The notes: generated by a model not told the origin, from the sequence alone. Numbered from the stretch's first letter, positions 10,801 to 21,075 are shown. The stretch is 64,000 bases of DNA from Polyodon spathula (GCF_017654505.1 NC_054572.1:4728349-4792348); one strand, 5' to 3'. A program made the numbers and translations.

Positions 10801-11311
10801 CTCTCCCATTACTGAAGAGGTCACCGCTCAGTGTTTCATAGCATCACTGGGAGCTACAGAGAAGCTGTTGTGTGAAAATGGGATTGAAAGAAGACAACAT
10901 AATTCATTCTAAAGCTGCCACACACATAACAAGTAATTGTCTTTGTGTGAAAACATCATTTAAACTATAATAATTAGGACTAGGACCACATGTCAGGTAA
11001 TGATTGAGTTGTAATGTTTGCTCTGGTTTCACACATTAAGGGAGTCCCTGTTCAAGCATGTATTCATTATATTTCTACAGTTCATTGTGGTTAACCAGAC
11101 CCTGCTTTCTAATTTCATTTCTCTGAACACAGAACACGTTTTCAAAGATTTCACAGAAGAAAAAGCATCAAATGCAAACAGTTTGCCTGCACTGAAACCA
11201 CTTCCTTTATAATGGACTCATGCCAATAATACTGTGTGGAAGCAGTTCAACATGACTTTCATTCTTTCATCTTTTACCAGGTCATGAACCTGTGCCAGAT
11301 AGTGCTGAGAG

Positions 11312-11349
11312 AGTTTTTGTACAGCGTCCCAATGAGTTTTCTCACTGTG
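11312..11349 (-). promoter_or_regulatory. RSS of the 11.4 kb V gene (22-bp spacer)
   Basis: Consensus heptamer CACAGTG (11343-11349), 22-bp spacer, nonamer ACAAAAACT (11312-11320, one change). Identical layout to its paralogue at 31830-31867. Confidence 0.9.
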
Positions 11350-11904
11350 CTACACTCAGAGCACAGTGATAGATTGCTGTGTCGCTCAGAGCAAGTTTGG
11401 AAATGGTGATTGTAGTAGAAGAACTGTCTGCCGTAGAAGTGAACCGGCTTTTGGCAAAGTCTGCAGTGTGGGAATAGCTACTCTGTGAACGGGCTCCTTT
11501 ATACAGTATGTATTCCGGTGCTCCATTTGAGTTCTGTCGATACCAGTTGAGGTAAATGTTTTGGCTGTCTGCAGTATAAGAGCAGCTGAGCGTTACTGAC
11601 TCTCCTTCTGTAACGGACTCAGCTGTCTGCTGAGGACTGATGGAATCACCTCTTGTCAGGGCTGAACATTGAGGAGGAAAATGAAAATACAAGCTAGTCA
11701 ATAATAAATAATAATATATTTAAACAGAGATACACTTGTCATTGAAGCCAAATCATAACCTCAAAAGCAGTTCCTGTGAGACAATATTACTATCTGCTGG
11801 TCTGACACAGAACATATTGAAATACTAAAAGAGCCCTAATAAATTAAATGACAATCTTAATGCAATAGCTGATGAAGGAAAGACAGCAGATAATAATAAT
11901 AATA

Positions 11905-11957
<53 letters not shown>

Positions 11958-12003
11958 CTGGCAGTGTAATGAATACAATGAAGAATCCTCTTAGTTTTGC
12001 CAT
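11350..12003 (-). CDS. TCR alpha/delta V gene, apparently functional (V2)
   Basis: The leader exon is 11958-12003 (MAKLRGFFIVFITLP, donor GTATT, phase 1). The V exon is 11350-11661 after a GTTCAG acceptor. It is open, with Cys in VTLSCSYT, the invariant Trp in LNWYRQ, RFTSTADSSST in framework 3, and the second Cys in TAIYHCALSVAQ (His in place of the usual second Tyr). The intron contains an (AAT)n tract. Consensus heptamer RSS follows. It is closely related to the V gene at 31.9 kb in exon, intron repeat and 3' flank, and the pair marks a cassette duplication. A CCAAT motif lies 121 bp upstream of the ATG. Functional by eye; alpha versus delta use unknown. Confidence 0.9.
11891..11956. repeat. 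(AAT)n microsatellite in V2 intron
   Basis: About 65 bp of AAT repeat within the leader intron. An equivalent tract sits at the same place in the paralogue's intron (32219-32297), so it predates the duplication. Confidence 0.95.
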
Positions 12004-12123
12004 TGTAGTTCAGTGTTTGTATGAGGACAGTATTGCAGGTTACTGTGTGAAGATGTTTATTCTGATGCTGGTGCCACTCTGTGTGGGTGGTTACTTGTGG
12101 TTTCAGATGTCACATATTTGTAA

Positions 12124-12132
12124 GCCAATGAG
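12124..12132 (-). promoter_or_regulatory. Inverted CCAAT box, V2 promoter
   Basis: The plus strand reads GCCAATGAG 121 bp upstream of the V2 leader ATG. The 31.9, 32.8, 26.7 and 52.4 kb V genes have comparable boxes at 118-144 bp. Confidence 0.45.
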
Positions 12133-12139
12133 CAAACTC

Positions 12140-12536
12140 TCGAATAAAAGATTTCAATGCAGCTGCTGTGTGTATCGGCTACAGTATGTGTTGAGTCGAC
12201 AGTAAGGCAATGCTATAAGAACCTTGACTTTTACATCATCTGAAGTCATTTTCTTTCTGATCATCTTTTCTCTGAGTTTCTCATTCCTGGGAGACACGCA
12301 TCCTTCAGCCCTTCCCTGAGAGTTCTGCTGTAACATTGTATCAAATCCTGGGCAGAGACAATAGGCAATCGAAGAAGCTCTCTGTCCTACCTGAAGATAC
12401 TGGCTGTTACAAGGTGCTGTGTGGCAGCATTGTTGCTGGTCTCACATTAACATCAATCAGTACTTCTTTTGTAGAACCAAACTATCGTTGGCAAAGTCTT
12501 GATTATCAGCAGAGCAGCTCCACGAGCAGGTGCCTT
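12140..12536. other. No recognised gene
   Basis: Flank between the V2 promoter and the truncated CR1 insertion. No coding or repeat similarity recognised. Confidence 0.5.
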
Positions 12537-12755
12537 ATCTGTTCAGTCTTGAACAAAGAAGACTACGTGGCGACCTAATTCAAGCATTCAAAATTCTAAA
12601 AGGTATTGACAGTGTCGACCCAAGGGACTTTTTCAGCCTGAAAAAAGAAACAAGGACCAGGGGTCACAAATGGAGATTAGACAAAGGGGCATTCAGAACA
12701 GAAAATAGGAGGCACTTTTTTACACAGAGAATTGTGAGGGTCTGGAATCAACTCC
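12537..12755 (+). mobile_element. CR1 3' fragment, left half (split by LTR element)
   Basis: 5'-truncated CR1 encoding LFSLEQRRLRGDLIQAFKIL through the FFTQRIVRVWNQ block, cut at the sequence ACTCC by the LTR retrotransposon. The remainder continues at 18624. Together they reconstruct the order of the tail region seen in the other CR1 copies. Confidence 0.95.
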
Positions 12756-13468
12756 TGTGACGGAAAGATGAGTTCTGGTGATGAGTCTTCCTCCCGAGCT
12801 ATGAGGGCGCTAAAGAACAGGAGGAGAAGTATCTGGATGGGCTGGCCTGACAGTTCCTTTCCGGGTCAGGGAAGTGGGTCAGCCTGGAGAGAAGCGCGAC
12901 TCTGTTGTAAGACCGTATTGATTTGAAAGGTAAACGAGAGGCAGCTGCAAGTAATAAGGCAGCTGCAACCGTTTATCTCGACATCATGCGGGATTAGATA
13001 TAGGGGCCAGGGTAACGCTGATCTTCTCCTTCATTTGGGTTAATGTTAGGAGAGATGGACTGAGAGAGGAGCTCTCAGAGTATTTGTGAAGAGTGTTGTA
13101 CGTGCTGTGTGTTATTTTCTGTCTGTCTGTAATTGTCTATCTTTGTTGCACTAATAGACAGTTAACGCACATCTCCGGAGCTGTCGATAGGAGAGCACTA
13201 TCTGGAGAACCACGCCACTGAGCACCTGCACGTTTTTGATCACCCAGGACTGGTGACCATACCATTGTTTTTGTTCGGGACTGTGCCCTTGTTTTCATTA
13301 TCCCCGTGCTTTACACATTGTTGTGTATTGCCGGGGATTTATTATTTTTGACGGTCACCAGACCTGGAAAAGAGCAATAAAGCACTTATTCACTGAAACA
13401 CTGTTGTCTGTTCATCACTCCTGCACCGCATCACCGCGACATCTGTTCCCCTTACCAACTTTGCCACA
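12756..13468 (+). repeat. 5' LTR of the Gmr1-like element
   Basis: 713 bp from TGTGACGGAAAG to TTTGCCACA. An AATAAAG polyadenylation-type signal near 13375 precedes the 3' part, as expected for the R region. Counterpart: 17911-18623. Confidence 0.95.
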
Positions 13469-13470
13469 CG

Positions 13471-13488
13471 TGGTGTCAGATCCGGGAT
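13471..13488 (+). promoter_or_regulatory. Primer-binding site, tRNA-Leu type
   Basis: TGGTGTCAGATCCGGGAT begins two bases after the LTR. TGGTGTCAG complements the 3' end of a vertebrate leucine tRNA (ending CTGACACCA); the distal half matches less well. It overlaps the gag start codon at 13487. Confidence 0.6.
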
Positions 13489-16400
13489 GGACCGCAACGC
13501 ACTGGCGGAGCTGCTGCAGGCACTGGAGATCAGACGGGATGCAGAGGAGAGACGGAGGGAGGAGCGCTATACGGTGCTCATTGAACGGGTAGGGCTGATC
13601 GTTGCTGCAGGAGTGACCCCTACCGGAACATCATTGATGTCGGCCCCAAAGGCACGGGCCATGAAAATGACGGCGGAGGATGATCCGGAGGCATTTTTGG
13701 TGGCGTTCGAGCGGCTGGCAACCGCGGCGGGATGGCCTCGGGAGTTCTGGGCAAGCCAGCTGGGACCTTGCCTGGTCGGGGAAGCACAGGCAGCATATCA
13801 AGCCCTGAGCGACCAGTACGCCACTGACTATGACCTAGTCAAGCAGGCTATCCTCTGTCGTCTCAACATCACCGCGGAGACCCACCGGACGCGGTTCTGG
13901 GAATACCGGAGAGCCCCGGAGACACGCCCCAGGGTGGTGGCACAGCGGTTGTGCGACCACATGGTCCATTGGCTGACCCCAGAGAAGAAGACCGCTCAAC
14001 AAATGGGGGAAGCCATTGTGGTGGAACAATTCTGCCATGTGGTCGGCGCCGAAACTCAGGCGTGGGTACGGCGCCACAACCCTGACACCCTGGAGGAGGC
14101 GGCCAAATTGGCCGAAGATTTTGAGGACTCTTTGACGTCAGCCCGGGTCGGGATCCTGTCAGCCCCTGCCCTACTCAAGAACCAACCTCTCCCTCCCTCT
14201 CCTCCAACACCACCACCATCACCCTCGGTCCCGGCACCCAGACCTCCCAGACCGCCGACCCCGTTGGGCCCCCTTGCCTCCCCCCCATGGAGACCGAGGT
14301 TGGCCCCCAGCTGGGGTAGAGGTGTTGCCCCTGCCCCGTTGCCCTACCAGCAGCGGGACAGATATTTAACCTATGCCCCCTCTGTCCCTCCACTCTGTTT
14401 TAGGTGTAACCAGCCAGGACATAGGGCCAGGTCATGCCCCGCTGCTATGGAGTGTGACGTGGCTGCATGCAACTGGACACCTGGAACGGGTAAGCAGGGA
14501 GAAAACGGTTGGGAGGGGCCCTGTCTGATTGATGTGGTTTTAGGGAATGTGAAAACCCACGCGTTAGTGGACACAGGGTGTGAGCAAACCTTGATCAGGA
14601 CAGCTCTCTTGAGCGGTCTGTCGTGGCGGCCACAAGGTCAGGTGGCCATCTCCTGTATCCATGGAGACACGGCGGCATACCCCACCCTAAAAGTATATTT
14701 ATCGGTAGGACCGATAAAACGTCACCTTGTAGTCGGGGTGGCGGAAAGGTTGCCGCACCCAGTTATTCTGGGCCGAGACTGGCCAAAATTCAAAGAATTG
14801 GTGCAAATAATGGCAGTCTCAGCCACACACGTAAACGTGGCAGAAAAAGGGAAAAAGGAACGGATTGGTGATGTATTTCCTTTTCACACTGAAATGTTTT
14901 CCCCTCTGTTCCGTCCTAGAAAAACAAATAAGGAGAGATGGACCGCGAAATGGGAGGGAGCGTCTTTGAGACAAGGCTGGGGTCTGGTGGGAGAGTGCTG
15001 TAATGGTAACAAACGCCAGTCGAAGGGAGTGGGAACGCAGTGTGACCGAGAGAGCGAGGTTACTGGGCCGACTAGGGCAGAGGTTATTCCAGCCCCTCTC
15101 AATATACCGGACCCGTGGTACTCAAGCGCGGACCTACTGTGGGGCCAAAAGAACGACCCGTCACTGGTGCACGCTTGGGGGCAGGTCCGTTCCATTGAAG
15201 GTAAGGATGTTGATGGCGCTGGGCTGCTAGTATATCCACATTTCAGTATAAAGGGGCAATTACTATATAGGGTAAACCTAGCCGCGGGCACAGGACAGCC
15301 TGTAACACAATTATTGGTTCCCCCGTCTTGTCGGACCGAGGTCATGAGGCTGGCGCATGATATCCCTTTTGCGGGGCACCTCGGAGCCGAGAAGACGAGG
15401 GAGCGAATATTGGCTCGATTCTATTGGCTCGGTCTTCATACTGATGTGTCGAAATATGTAGCCACATGCCCAGACTGCCAGCGAGTAGCGCCAGGTCGAG
15501 TGCGCCCCACTCCTTTGATCCCACTGCCGATTATTTCCACTCTGTTCGAGTGCATTGCAATGGACATAATGGGCCCGTTGCTACCTTCTGACTCTGGGTA
15601 TACGCATATATTAGTAGTGGTGGATTATGCAACGCGATACCCAGAGGCAGTTCCATTGAGGTCCACTAGTGCAGCTGCAATAGCCACCGAGTTAGCGCAG
15701 ATTATGGCTAGAGTAGGGATCCCCAAGGAGATTTTGACTGATCACGGAACCAATTTTTTGTCCAATACGTTACAGCAGGTGTACAAAATATTAAAAATAC
15801 GTCCCATCAGGACGTCCGTTTATCATCCACAATCGGACGGTTTGGTTGAACGTTTTAATCAGACCTTAAAGTCGATGCTGAGGCGATTTGTAACACAGGA
15901 GCAGAAACATTGGGCATCGCTTCTTCCCTACCTCCTTTTTGCGGTGAGAGAAGTGCCGCAGAGTTCAACGGGGTTCTCCCCCTTTGAGCTCCTGTACGGC
16001 CGGCAGCCTCGCGGCATTCTCGACCTGCTGAGGGAGGGGTGGGAGGAGCACAAAGGCTCGTCTAAAAATGTAGTGAAGTATGTGCTCCTACTACGAGATC
16101 GGCTGGATTTGGTCGGTCGTTTGGCCCAAGACAACCTCAGATCGGCTCAGCACCGACAACAGCAGCATTACAACAAAAATGCACGGATTCGAACCTTTCG
16201 ACCAGGGGACAAGGTAATGCTGCTACTTCCCTCATCTGAATCGAAACTGTGTGCTAAATGGCAGGGGCCGTATGAGGTGATTCGGGCTATAGGGAAAGTA
16301 AATTATGAAATTAGACAGCCCGATCGCCGAAATGAACGTGAAATTTATCATGTCAATTTGTTAAAGCCCTGGCAGGCAAGGGAGGTCTTATTTATAGCCC

Positions 16401-17005
16401 CAGGCAATATGGAGGATGATTTAGGTCCCTGTCCAGAGACCCCGAGCACAAGAGCGATTTCTATGGGGGAACAATTGGTTCCGGATCAGCAAAGAGAGCT
16501 GCGTAAGCTTATTGAGGAGTTCAGCGATGTTTTTTCTGACGTGCCCGGCAGGACAAACTTAGTTGAATATGACATTATCTCTCCACCAGGTGTCACAGTG
16601 CGAGAGAGACCGTACCGGATCCTGGAAAGTCGACGAAGTGGCGTTCGCAAAGAGGTATGGGATATGCTCGAGCTTGGGGTGATTGAGCCTTCCAGGAGCG
16701 ATTGGTGCAGTCTGATCATCATAGTGGCTAAGAAAGATGGCACCAACCACTTCTGTGTGGATTTCAGAAAGGTGAACGCTATTGCTAAGTTCGATGCTTA
16801 CCCCATGCCTCGGGTCGACAAACTTTTAAACAGACTGGGAAAAGCGAGGTTTATTTCCACTCTGGACCTGACGAAGGGATACTGGCAAATCCCTTTACCC
16901 GCAGCTCCAGAGAGAAAACCGCATTTTCAACACCAGAAGGGCTGTTCCACTTTAAAACCATGCCGTTTGGGCTACATGGTGCGCCCGCTGCCTTTCAGAG
17001 ACTGA
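13487..17005 (+). CDS. Gag-protease-integrase-RT(part) polyprotein of Gmr1-like element
   Basis: A 1,172-codon frame. Domains in order: Gag capsid (about 1-220, of the helical type related to vertebrate SCAN domains); proline-rich linker; CCHC zinc knuckle CFRCNQPGHRARSC (about 304-317); aspartic protease core ALVDTGCEQTLI (about 358); HHCC integrase zinc domain (about 623-665); integrase core with D693, D752 and E788 (DD35E); a C-terminal integrase segment with a WQGPYEVI-like stretch; then the RT N-terminal blocks ending near the frameshift. The last residues (after about 16.92 kb) are out of frame. Starting at 13487 places Gag 18 bp after the LTR. Gag packages RNA, integrase joins cDNA to chromosomes. 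Confidence 0.92.
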   Translation: MDRNALAELLQALEIRRDAEERRREERYTVLIERVGLIVAAGVTPTGTSLMSAPKARAMKMTAEDDPEAFLVAFERLATAAGWPREFWASQLGPCLVGEAQAAYQALSDQYATDYDLVKQAILCRLNITAETHRTRFWEYRRAPETRPRVVAQRLCDHMVHWLTPEKKTAQQMGEAIVVEQFCHVVGAETQAWVRRHNPDTLEEAAKLAEDFEDSLTSARVGILSAPALLKNQPLPPSPPTPPPSPSVPAPRPPRPPTPLGPLASPPWRPRLAPSWGRGVAPAPLPYQQRDRYLTYAPSVPPLCFRCNQPGHRARSCPAAMECDVAACNWTPGTGKQGENGWEGPCLIDVVLGNVKTHALVDTGCEQTLIRTALLSGLSWRPQGQVAISCIHGDTAAYPTLKVYLSVGPIKRHLVVGVAERLPHPVILGRDWPKFKELVQIMAVSATHVNVAEKGKKERIGDVFPFHTEMFSPLFRPRKTNKERWTAKWEGASLRQGWGLVGECCNGNKRQSKGVGTQCDRESEVTGPTRAEVIPAPLNIPDPWYSSADLLWGQKNDPSLVHAWGQVRSIEGKDVDGAGLLVYPHFSIKGQLLYRVNLAAGTGQPVTQLLVPPSCRTEVMRLAHDIPFAGHLGAEKTRERILARFYWLGLHTDVSKYVATCPDCQRVAPGRVRPTPLIPLPIISTLFECIAMDIMGPLLPSDSGYTHILVVVDYATRYPEAVPLRSTSAAAIATELAQIMARVGIPKEILTDHGTNFLSNTLQQVYKILKIRPIRTSVYHPQSDGLVERFNQTLKSMLRRFVTQEQKHWASLLPYLLFAVREVPQSSTGFSPFELLYGRQPRGILDLLREGWEEHKGSSKNVVKYVLLLRDRLDLVGRLAQDNLRSAQHRQQQHYNKNARIRTFRPGDKVMLLLPSSESKLCAKWQGPYEVIRAIGKVNYEIRQPDRRNEREIYHVNLLKPWQAREVLFIAPGNMEDDLGPCPETPSTRAISMGEQLVPDQQRELRKLIEEFSDVFSDVPGRTNLVEYDIISPPGVTVRERPYRILESRRSGVRKEVWDMLELGVIEPSRSDWCSLIIIVAKKDGTNHFCVDFRKVNAIAKFDAYPMPRVDKLLNRLGKARFISTLDLTKGYWQIPLPAAPERKPHFQHQKGCSTLKPCRLGYMVRPLPFRD

Positions 17006-17910
17006 TGGACCAGGTTTTATGCCCACATCATGAATATGCAGCAGCGTATATTGATGACGTGGTGATATACAGCTCCACCTGGCGAGAGCATTTGGCTAGG
17101 GTTGCAGCCGTTCTTCAGTCTCTAAGGGCAGCCCGGCTGACAGCTAACTTGAGGAAATGCGCGTTTGCCAAAACAGAGACTCAATATTTGGGATTTTTAA
17201 TGGGGAATGGAAGGGTGAGACCTGTAGTCACCAAAATCCAGGCTTTGGTTGATGCAGCGATCCCCAAAACCAAGACTCAGGTGAGGTCACTACTGGGCTT
17301 AGCCGGTTATTACCGCCGCTTCATCCCCGAGTACGCCACAGTGGTTAACCCGTTAGTCGACCTCACCAAAAAGAGTGCTCCAAATTTAATTAAATGGTCA
17401 GCTGAGTGTCAGGGAGCGTTTGATACTATTAAGCGTACACTTTGCCAGGACCCCACTCTTATCACACCGGATTTCACCAAGAGATTCATCCTCTACACCG
17501 ACGCATCGGATGTAGGTTTGGGTGCAGTCTTGTCCCAAAAAGTAGCTGGAGTAGAACACCCGATATTATACCTCAGTACAAAAATGTTACCTCGGGAACG
17601 CAACTACTCCGTAGTCGAAAAAGAGTGTTTGGCCATTAAATGGGCTACTCACTCTTTACGATACTACCTGCTGGGACACTCATTTGATCTGGTCACAGAC
17701 CACGCCCCACTCAAGTGGTTAAGCACAATGAAGGACAGCAATGCCCGGATAACTCGGTGGTATCTGGCATTGCAGCCCTTCATGTACCACATGGTACACC
17801 GTGCAGGGAAAGACCACCAAAATGCGGATTATTTTTCCCGGGAGGGGGGAGTAATGGGGAAGGTAGATTTAGCCGAGTGTTCCTTCGGCTCCTATCTGAG
17901 CGGTGGGATA
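16930..17910 (+). pseudogene. RT-RNase H portion of Gmr1-like pol, after a frameshift
   Basis: The correct pol frame resumes here; the first ATG is 16960 (MPFGLHGAPAAFQRL). The RT active site is YIDDVVIY (about 17046). A connection region follows, then RNase H with YTDASDVGLGAVL, VVEKECLAIKW and LVTDHAPLKW carrying the acidic residues. The open frame continues into the 3' LTR and stops at 18081. Separated from the upstream frame by one indel near 16.91-16.93 kb. RT and RNase H residues themselves look intact. Confidence 0.9.
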
Positions 17911-18623
17911 TGGGACGGAAAGATGAATTCTGGTGATGAATCTTCCTCCCGACCTGTGAGGGCGCTAAAGAACGGGAGGAGAAGTATCTGGAAGGGCTGG
18001 CCTGACAGTTCGTTTCCGGGTCAGGGAAGTGGGTCAGCCTGGAGAGAAGCGCGACTCTGTTGTAAGACCGTATTGATTTGAAAGGTAAACGAGAGGCAGC
18101 TGCAAGTAATAAGGCAGCTGCAACCGTTTATCTCGATATCATGCGGGATTACATATAGGGGCCAGGGTAACGCTGATCTCCTTCGTTTGGGTTAACGTTA
18201 GGAGAGAAGGACTGAGAGAGGAGCTCTCAGAGTATTTGTGAAGAGTGTTTTACGTGCTGTGTGTTATTTTCTGTCTGTCTGTAATTGTCTGTCTTTGTTG
18301 CACTAATAGACAGTTAACGCACATCTCCGGAGCTGTCGAAAGGAGAGCACTATCCGGAGCTCCACTGCACTGAGCACCTGCACGTTTTTGATCACCCAGG
18401 ACTGGTGACCGTACCGTTGTTTTAGTTCGGGACTGTGCCCTTGTTTTCATTATCCCCGTGCTTTACACATTGTTGTGTATTGCCGGGGATTTATTATTTT
18501 TGACGGTCGCCAGACCTGGAAAAGAGCAATAAAGCACTTATTCACTGAGTCACTGTTGTCTGTTCATCACTCCTGCACCGCATCACCGCGACATCTGTTC
18601 CCCTTACCAACCACTTTGCCACA
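17911..18623 (+). repeat. 3' LTR of the Gmr1-like element
   Basis: 713 bp matching 12756-13468, with scattered substitutions, a 3-bp deletion near 18178 and a 3-bp insertion near 18612. Ends CCACA then ACTCC target duplication. The pol frame enters its first 170 bp. Confidence 0.95.
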
Positions 18624-18779
18624 ACTCCCCAGTAATGTTGTTGAAGTTGACACCCTGGGATCCTTCAAGAAGCTGCTTGATGAGATTTTGGGATCAATAA
18701 GCTACTAACAACCAAACGAGCAAGATGGGCCGAATGGCCTCCTCTTGTTTGTAAACTTTCTATGTTCTTATGTTCTTAA
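18624..18779 (+). mobile_element. CR1 3' fragment, right half
   Basis: Continues the CR1 copy interrupted at 12755: the LPSNVVEVDTLGSFKKLLDE block, the stop codon, the GCAAGATGGGCCGAATGGCC 3' UTR and terminal TATGTTCT repeats. Confidence 0.95.
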
Positions 18780-18964
18780 TTCCTTTCTTGACATGGGCTT
18801 TATTGAGCAAACATGTGTACAGCTTGTCAACATCTCGTGCAGTTCTATAATAATTACAATACTAATGGATTGAATCAATTCCACTTGCTGTTACAAGAAT
18901 CACCACGAGCTGCAGACTACGAAATCTACTTCAAAGGGAATTGGAATTGGAATAAGGAACTGTG

Positions 18965-19100
18965 AATTAGTGCTGATTTCTTTAAGAACAGAATAGAAAG
19001 TTTCAGTCTCTGTGTCTATCCACAATCCCGCTCTGAATAATCTGGTTAGAGGTATTGTATGGCAAATATTTTGAACCAATCAGCAAACACCTTCATTAGC
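18965..19100 (-). promoter_or_regulatory. Orphan V promoter-like segment
   Basis: Contains GTGCTGATTTCTTTAAGAAC and ACCAATCAGCAAA, which also occur in the promoter of the 31.9 kb V gene (32366-32500). No V leader lies immediately to its left, only the CR1/LTR insertion. Either a V gene was lost here or the promoter was separated from V2. Confidence 0.5.
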
Positions 19101-19294
19101 AGTTATTGTATTCAAGTCAAAGAGGTTTCAATTCTTCATTGAGTGCAGTCCTCCAGACCACTTTCCCAGAACTCTAAAAAAGGAACTCCAGTCCTCACCA
19201 CATTATAATGTGCACTGCGGTTACCCTTCTACACAGAAGAGCTGTCACTGGAAATGCCATCAGCATTGTAATCACCAGCCTCTGTACACTCCAG

Positions 19295-19331
19295 GGTTTT
19301 TGTATGGGTCGGGTGCTGCTTTGTATCTGTG
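19295..19331 (-). promoter_or_regulatory. Damaged RSS of the 19.3 kb V gene
   Basis: The nonamer is perfect (ACAAAAACC, 19295-19303) but the heptamer reads CACAGAT, because two bases present in the paralogue at 32836-32842 are missing. Best-fit spacer is 21 bp. Confidence 0.85.
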
Positions 19332-19764
19332 CTGGTTCTATTGCACAGTAGTAGATGGCAGAATCAGACACTGAAGGCTGTATTGTCAGGGAGCCAGTTT
19401 TAGATGAGGTAAGTACTGCTGGTTTATATTTCCCTGAATCGTCTCCATGTGTTCCTGATCTTGTGGCTTGATTTATGTATTGTAAACCCTGGTGAGGCTC
19501 TTGTTTGTACCAATGCATTGAATAAAAGCTGCTTGTTGTATATTGACAGTTTATATGTATTGAATCTCCTTCTGAAACTCGCTGTGAATCAGGGCTTTGA
19601 GTCACCTGCTCTTGACTGTGTGCACCTGAAACAAAACAACACAAAATAATGAACTCAGATAAATGAGAAACACACAAACAAACTTACAAAGTGATGATCA
19701 TGGCTCCTTGGAAAAACACACCTGATAGAGTCAAGCAAAGAATGAAACATCTCAGTCTTGTCAT
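19332..19764 (-). CDS. TCR alpha/delta V gene with intact frame but impaired RSS (V3)
   Basis: The leader exon is 19722-19764 (MTRLRCFILCLTLS, donor GTGTG, phase 1). The V exon is 19332-19625 after TTTCAG and is open: EQVTQSPDSQRVSEGDS in framework 1, Cys in IHINCQYT, Trp in MHWYKQ, and DSAIYYCAIEPAQ at the second Cys. The reading frame and splice sites look usable. The recombination signal has lost two bases at the heptamer, so rearrangement should be poor. Paralogue of the pseudogene at 32.8 kb, which has the opposite fault. Would be classed ORF rather than functional if the RSS defect is real. Confidence 0.85.
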
Positions 19765-19769
19765 ATTAG

Positions 19770-20355
19770 TACTCTAGAGTAAGTCATGTGCATTTGAAGA
19801 AAGTAACATAAGAGGATGGATATGAAAGTTTGTCTTCATACTGAACCAGCCTACCCTTGAGATCACGTGAATGAATCCACATTGGGGTTTGTCACAGCTA
19901 TTTCCTGTTATTCAAAGTATATGTGCTGCAGCAACTTGTGGTAACAAAGCATCCCCTGTGTTCTAGATTCAGCTGTTTATTGTATTGATAGGGAATCTAC
20001 AATGTTTTTCAAATGAAATGACTGATATTAAAATCAAGGACATTGTTCTTCATGTCACAAGTATGAGATCATTCTCACAAGACCCTTGTTGTCACAACAT
20101 AACAACACCCTCATGATTGGTTGTCTTTGCTCCAGTAAGCTTCATTATCACAAGGTTACATTTACTTGCAGCTACAGTAATATGTTTAATAAATAATCAT
20201 CTTATCCCATATAATTTGTTGTTGATAAAGCTTGTATCATGTCTACTGTTGGAAGAAATGTTTGTAATATTAATGAGTTGAGACACACACACGGCAAGCA
20301 CAGGCTCTGCAATGATGCATATTATGCACAGTGCAGTCTATTCTAGATGCTAATT
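19770..20355. other. No recognised gene
   Basis: V3 5' flank and AT-rich spacer up to the DIRS inverted repeat. A CCAAT on the minus strand (20113-20120) is the only motif noted. Confidence 0.5.
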
Positions 20356-21075
20356 GGGATTCCCTTTCAATTGAATGACAACCATTAATGAATGGGAAGA
20401 GCCCTCTCTGACCACCAATCACCGAGCATATATACAAAAGCTGCCCTATCAGGGCCCTACTGTGAGGGGAAAGTCCCTCCCACCTCCTGCTGAAGAGGGA
20501 CGTCCTCACAGTAGCACATCGCCATTTTCTCTCTCACTCCAGTGAGAAAGGTCACAGATTGCTTTGTGCTTTCTTTGCCTGAATTTGGCTGATTTGTCGT
20601 TTTTTTACTGTCAAATTAAATTTTTCCATGGTAGAATCATGCTTTTGAACATTTTTGAGAGTGCTACTACCTAATTCTTGCATCAGTTTACTGACGAGAG
20701 CTGGTTTTGACCACTCTTTTTTGAGATTGGTAAGCAGCCATCTTCGGCGTCACCTACAGCCCGGCACCGACCGTGTCTACAATCGGCACCGACCTTGGAA
20801 CAGATTGACTGCGCTCTCCTCGACGCCGATCCCAGCACCGATTAACTCAACACTGGTTGACTAGCTTCAGAGCCGTCTACAGCCCGGCACTGACCGCGCT
20901 ACCCATCAGCATCGACTTCAGCACCGATTGACTCGGCACCGACAGCGCTCTTCTTGACGCCGATCCTGGCACCGACTGATTCGACGACACCTGTGACTAG
21001 CTTCGGGACCGTCTACAGCCCGGCACCTTCCGCACTACTATCAACACCGAGTGCAGCAGCCCCGCCTAAGATGCC

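Larger units (their letters stand above)
12756..18623 (+). mobile_element. Complete Gmr1-like Ty3/Gypsy LTR retrotransposon
   Basis: 5,868 bp, flanked by the 5-bp target duplication ACTCC (12751-12755 and 18624-18628) inside a CR1 tail. LTRs start TGTGAC/TGGGAC, end CCACA and are each 713 bp (12756-13468, 17911-18623), with roughly 4% difference by eye. The pol order is protease, integrase, then RT and RNase H. Integrase before RT is the arrangement of the deuterostome Gmr1 group rather than ordinary Gypsy. One frameshift near 16.91-16.93 kb breaks pol within RT, so this copy is probably not autonomous. Confidence 0.95.

Noticed and set aside
14884..15345. 153-codon minus-strand frame antisense to the LTR element pol gene
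   Set aside because: Shadow of the plus-strand integrase-containing frame; no motif of its own.
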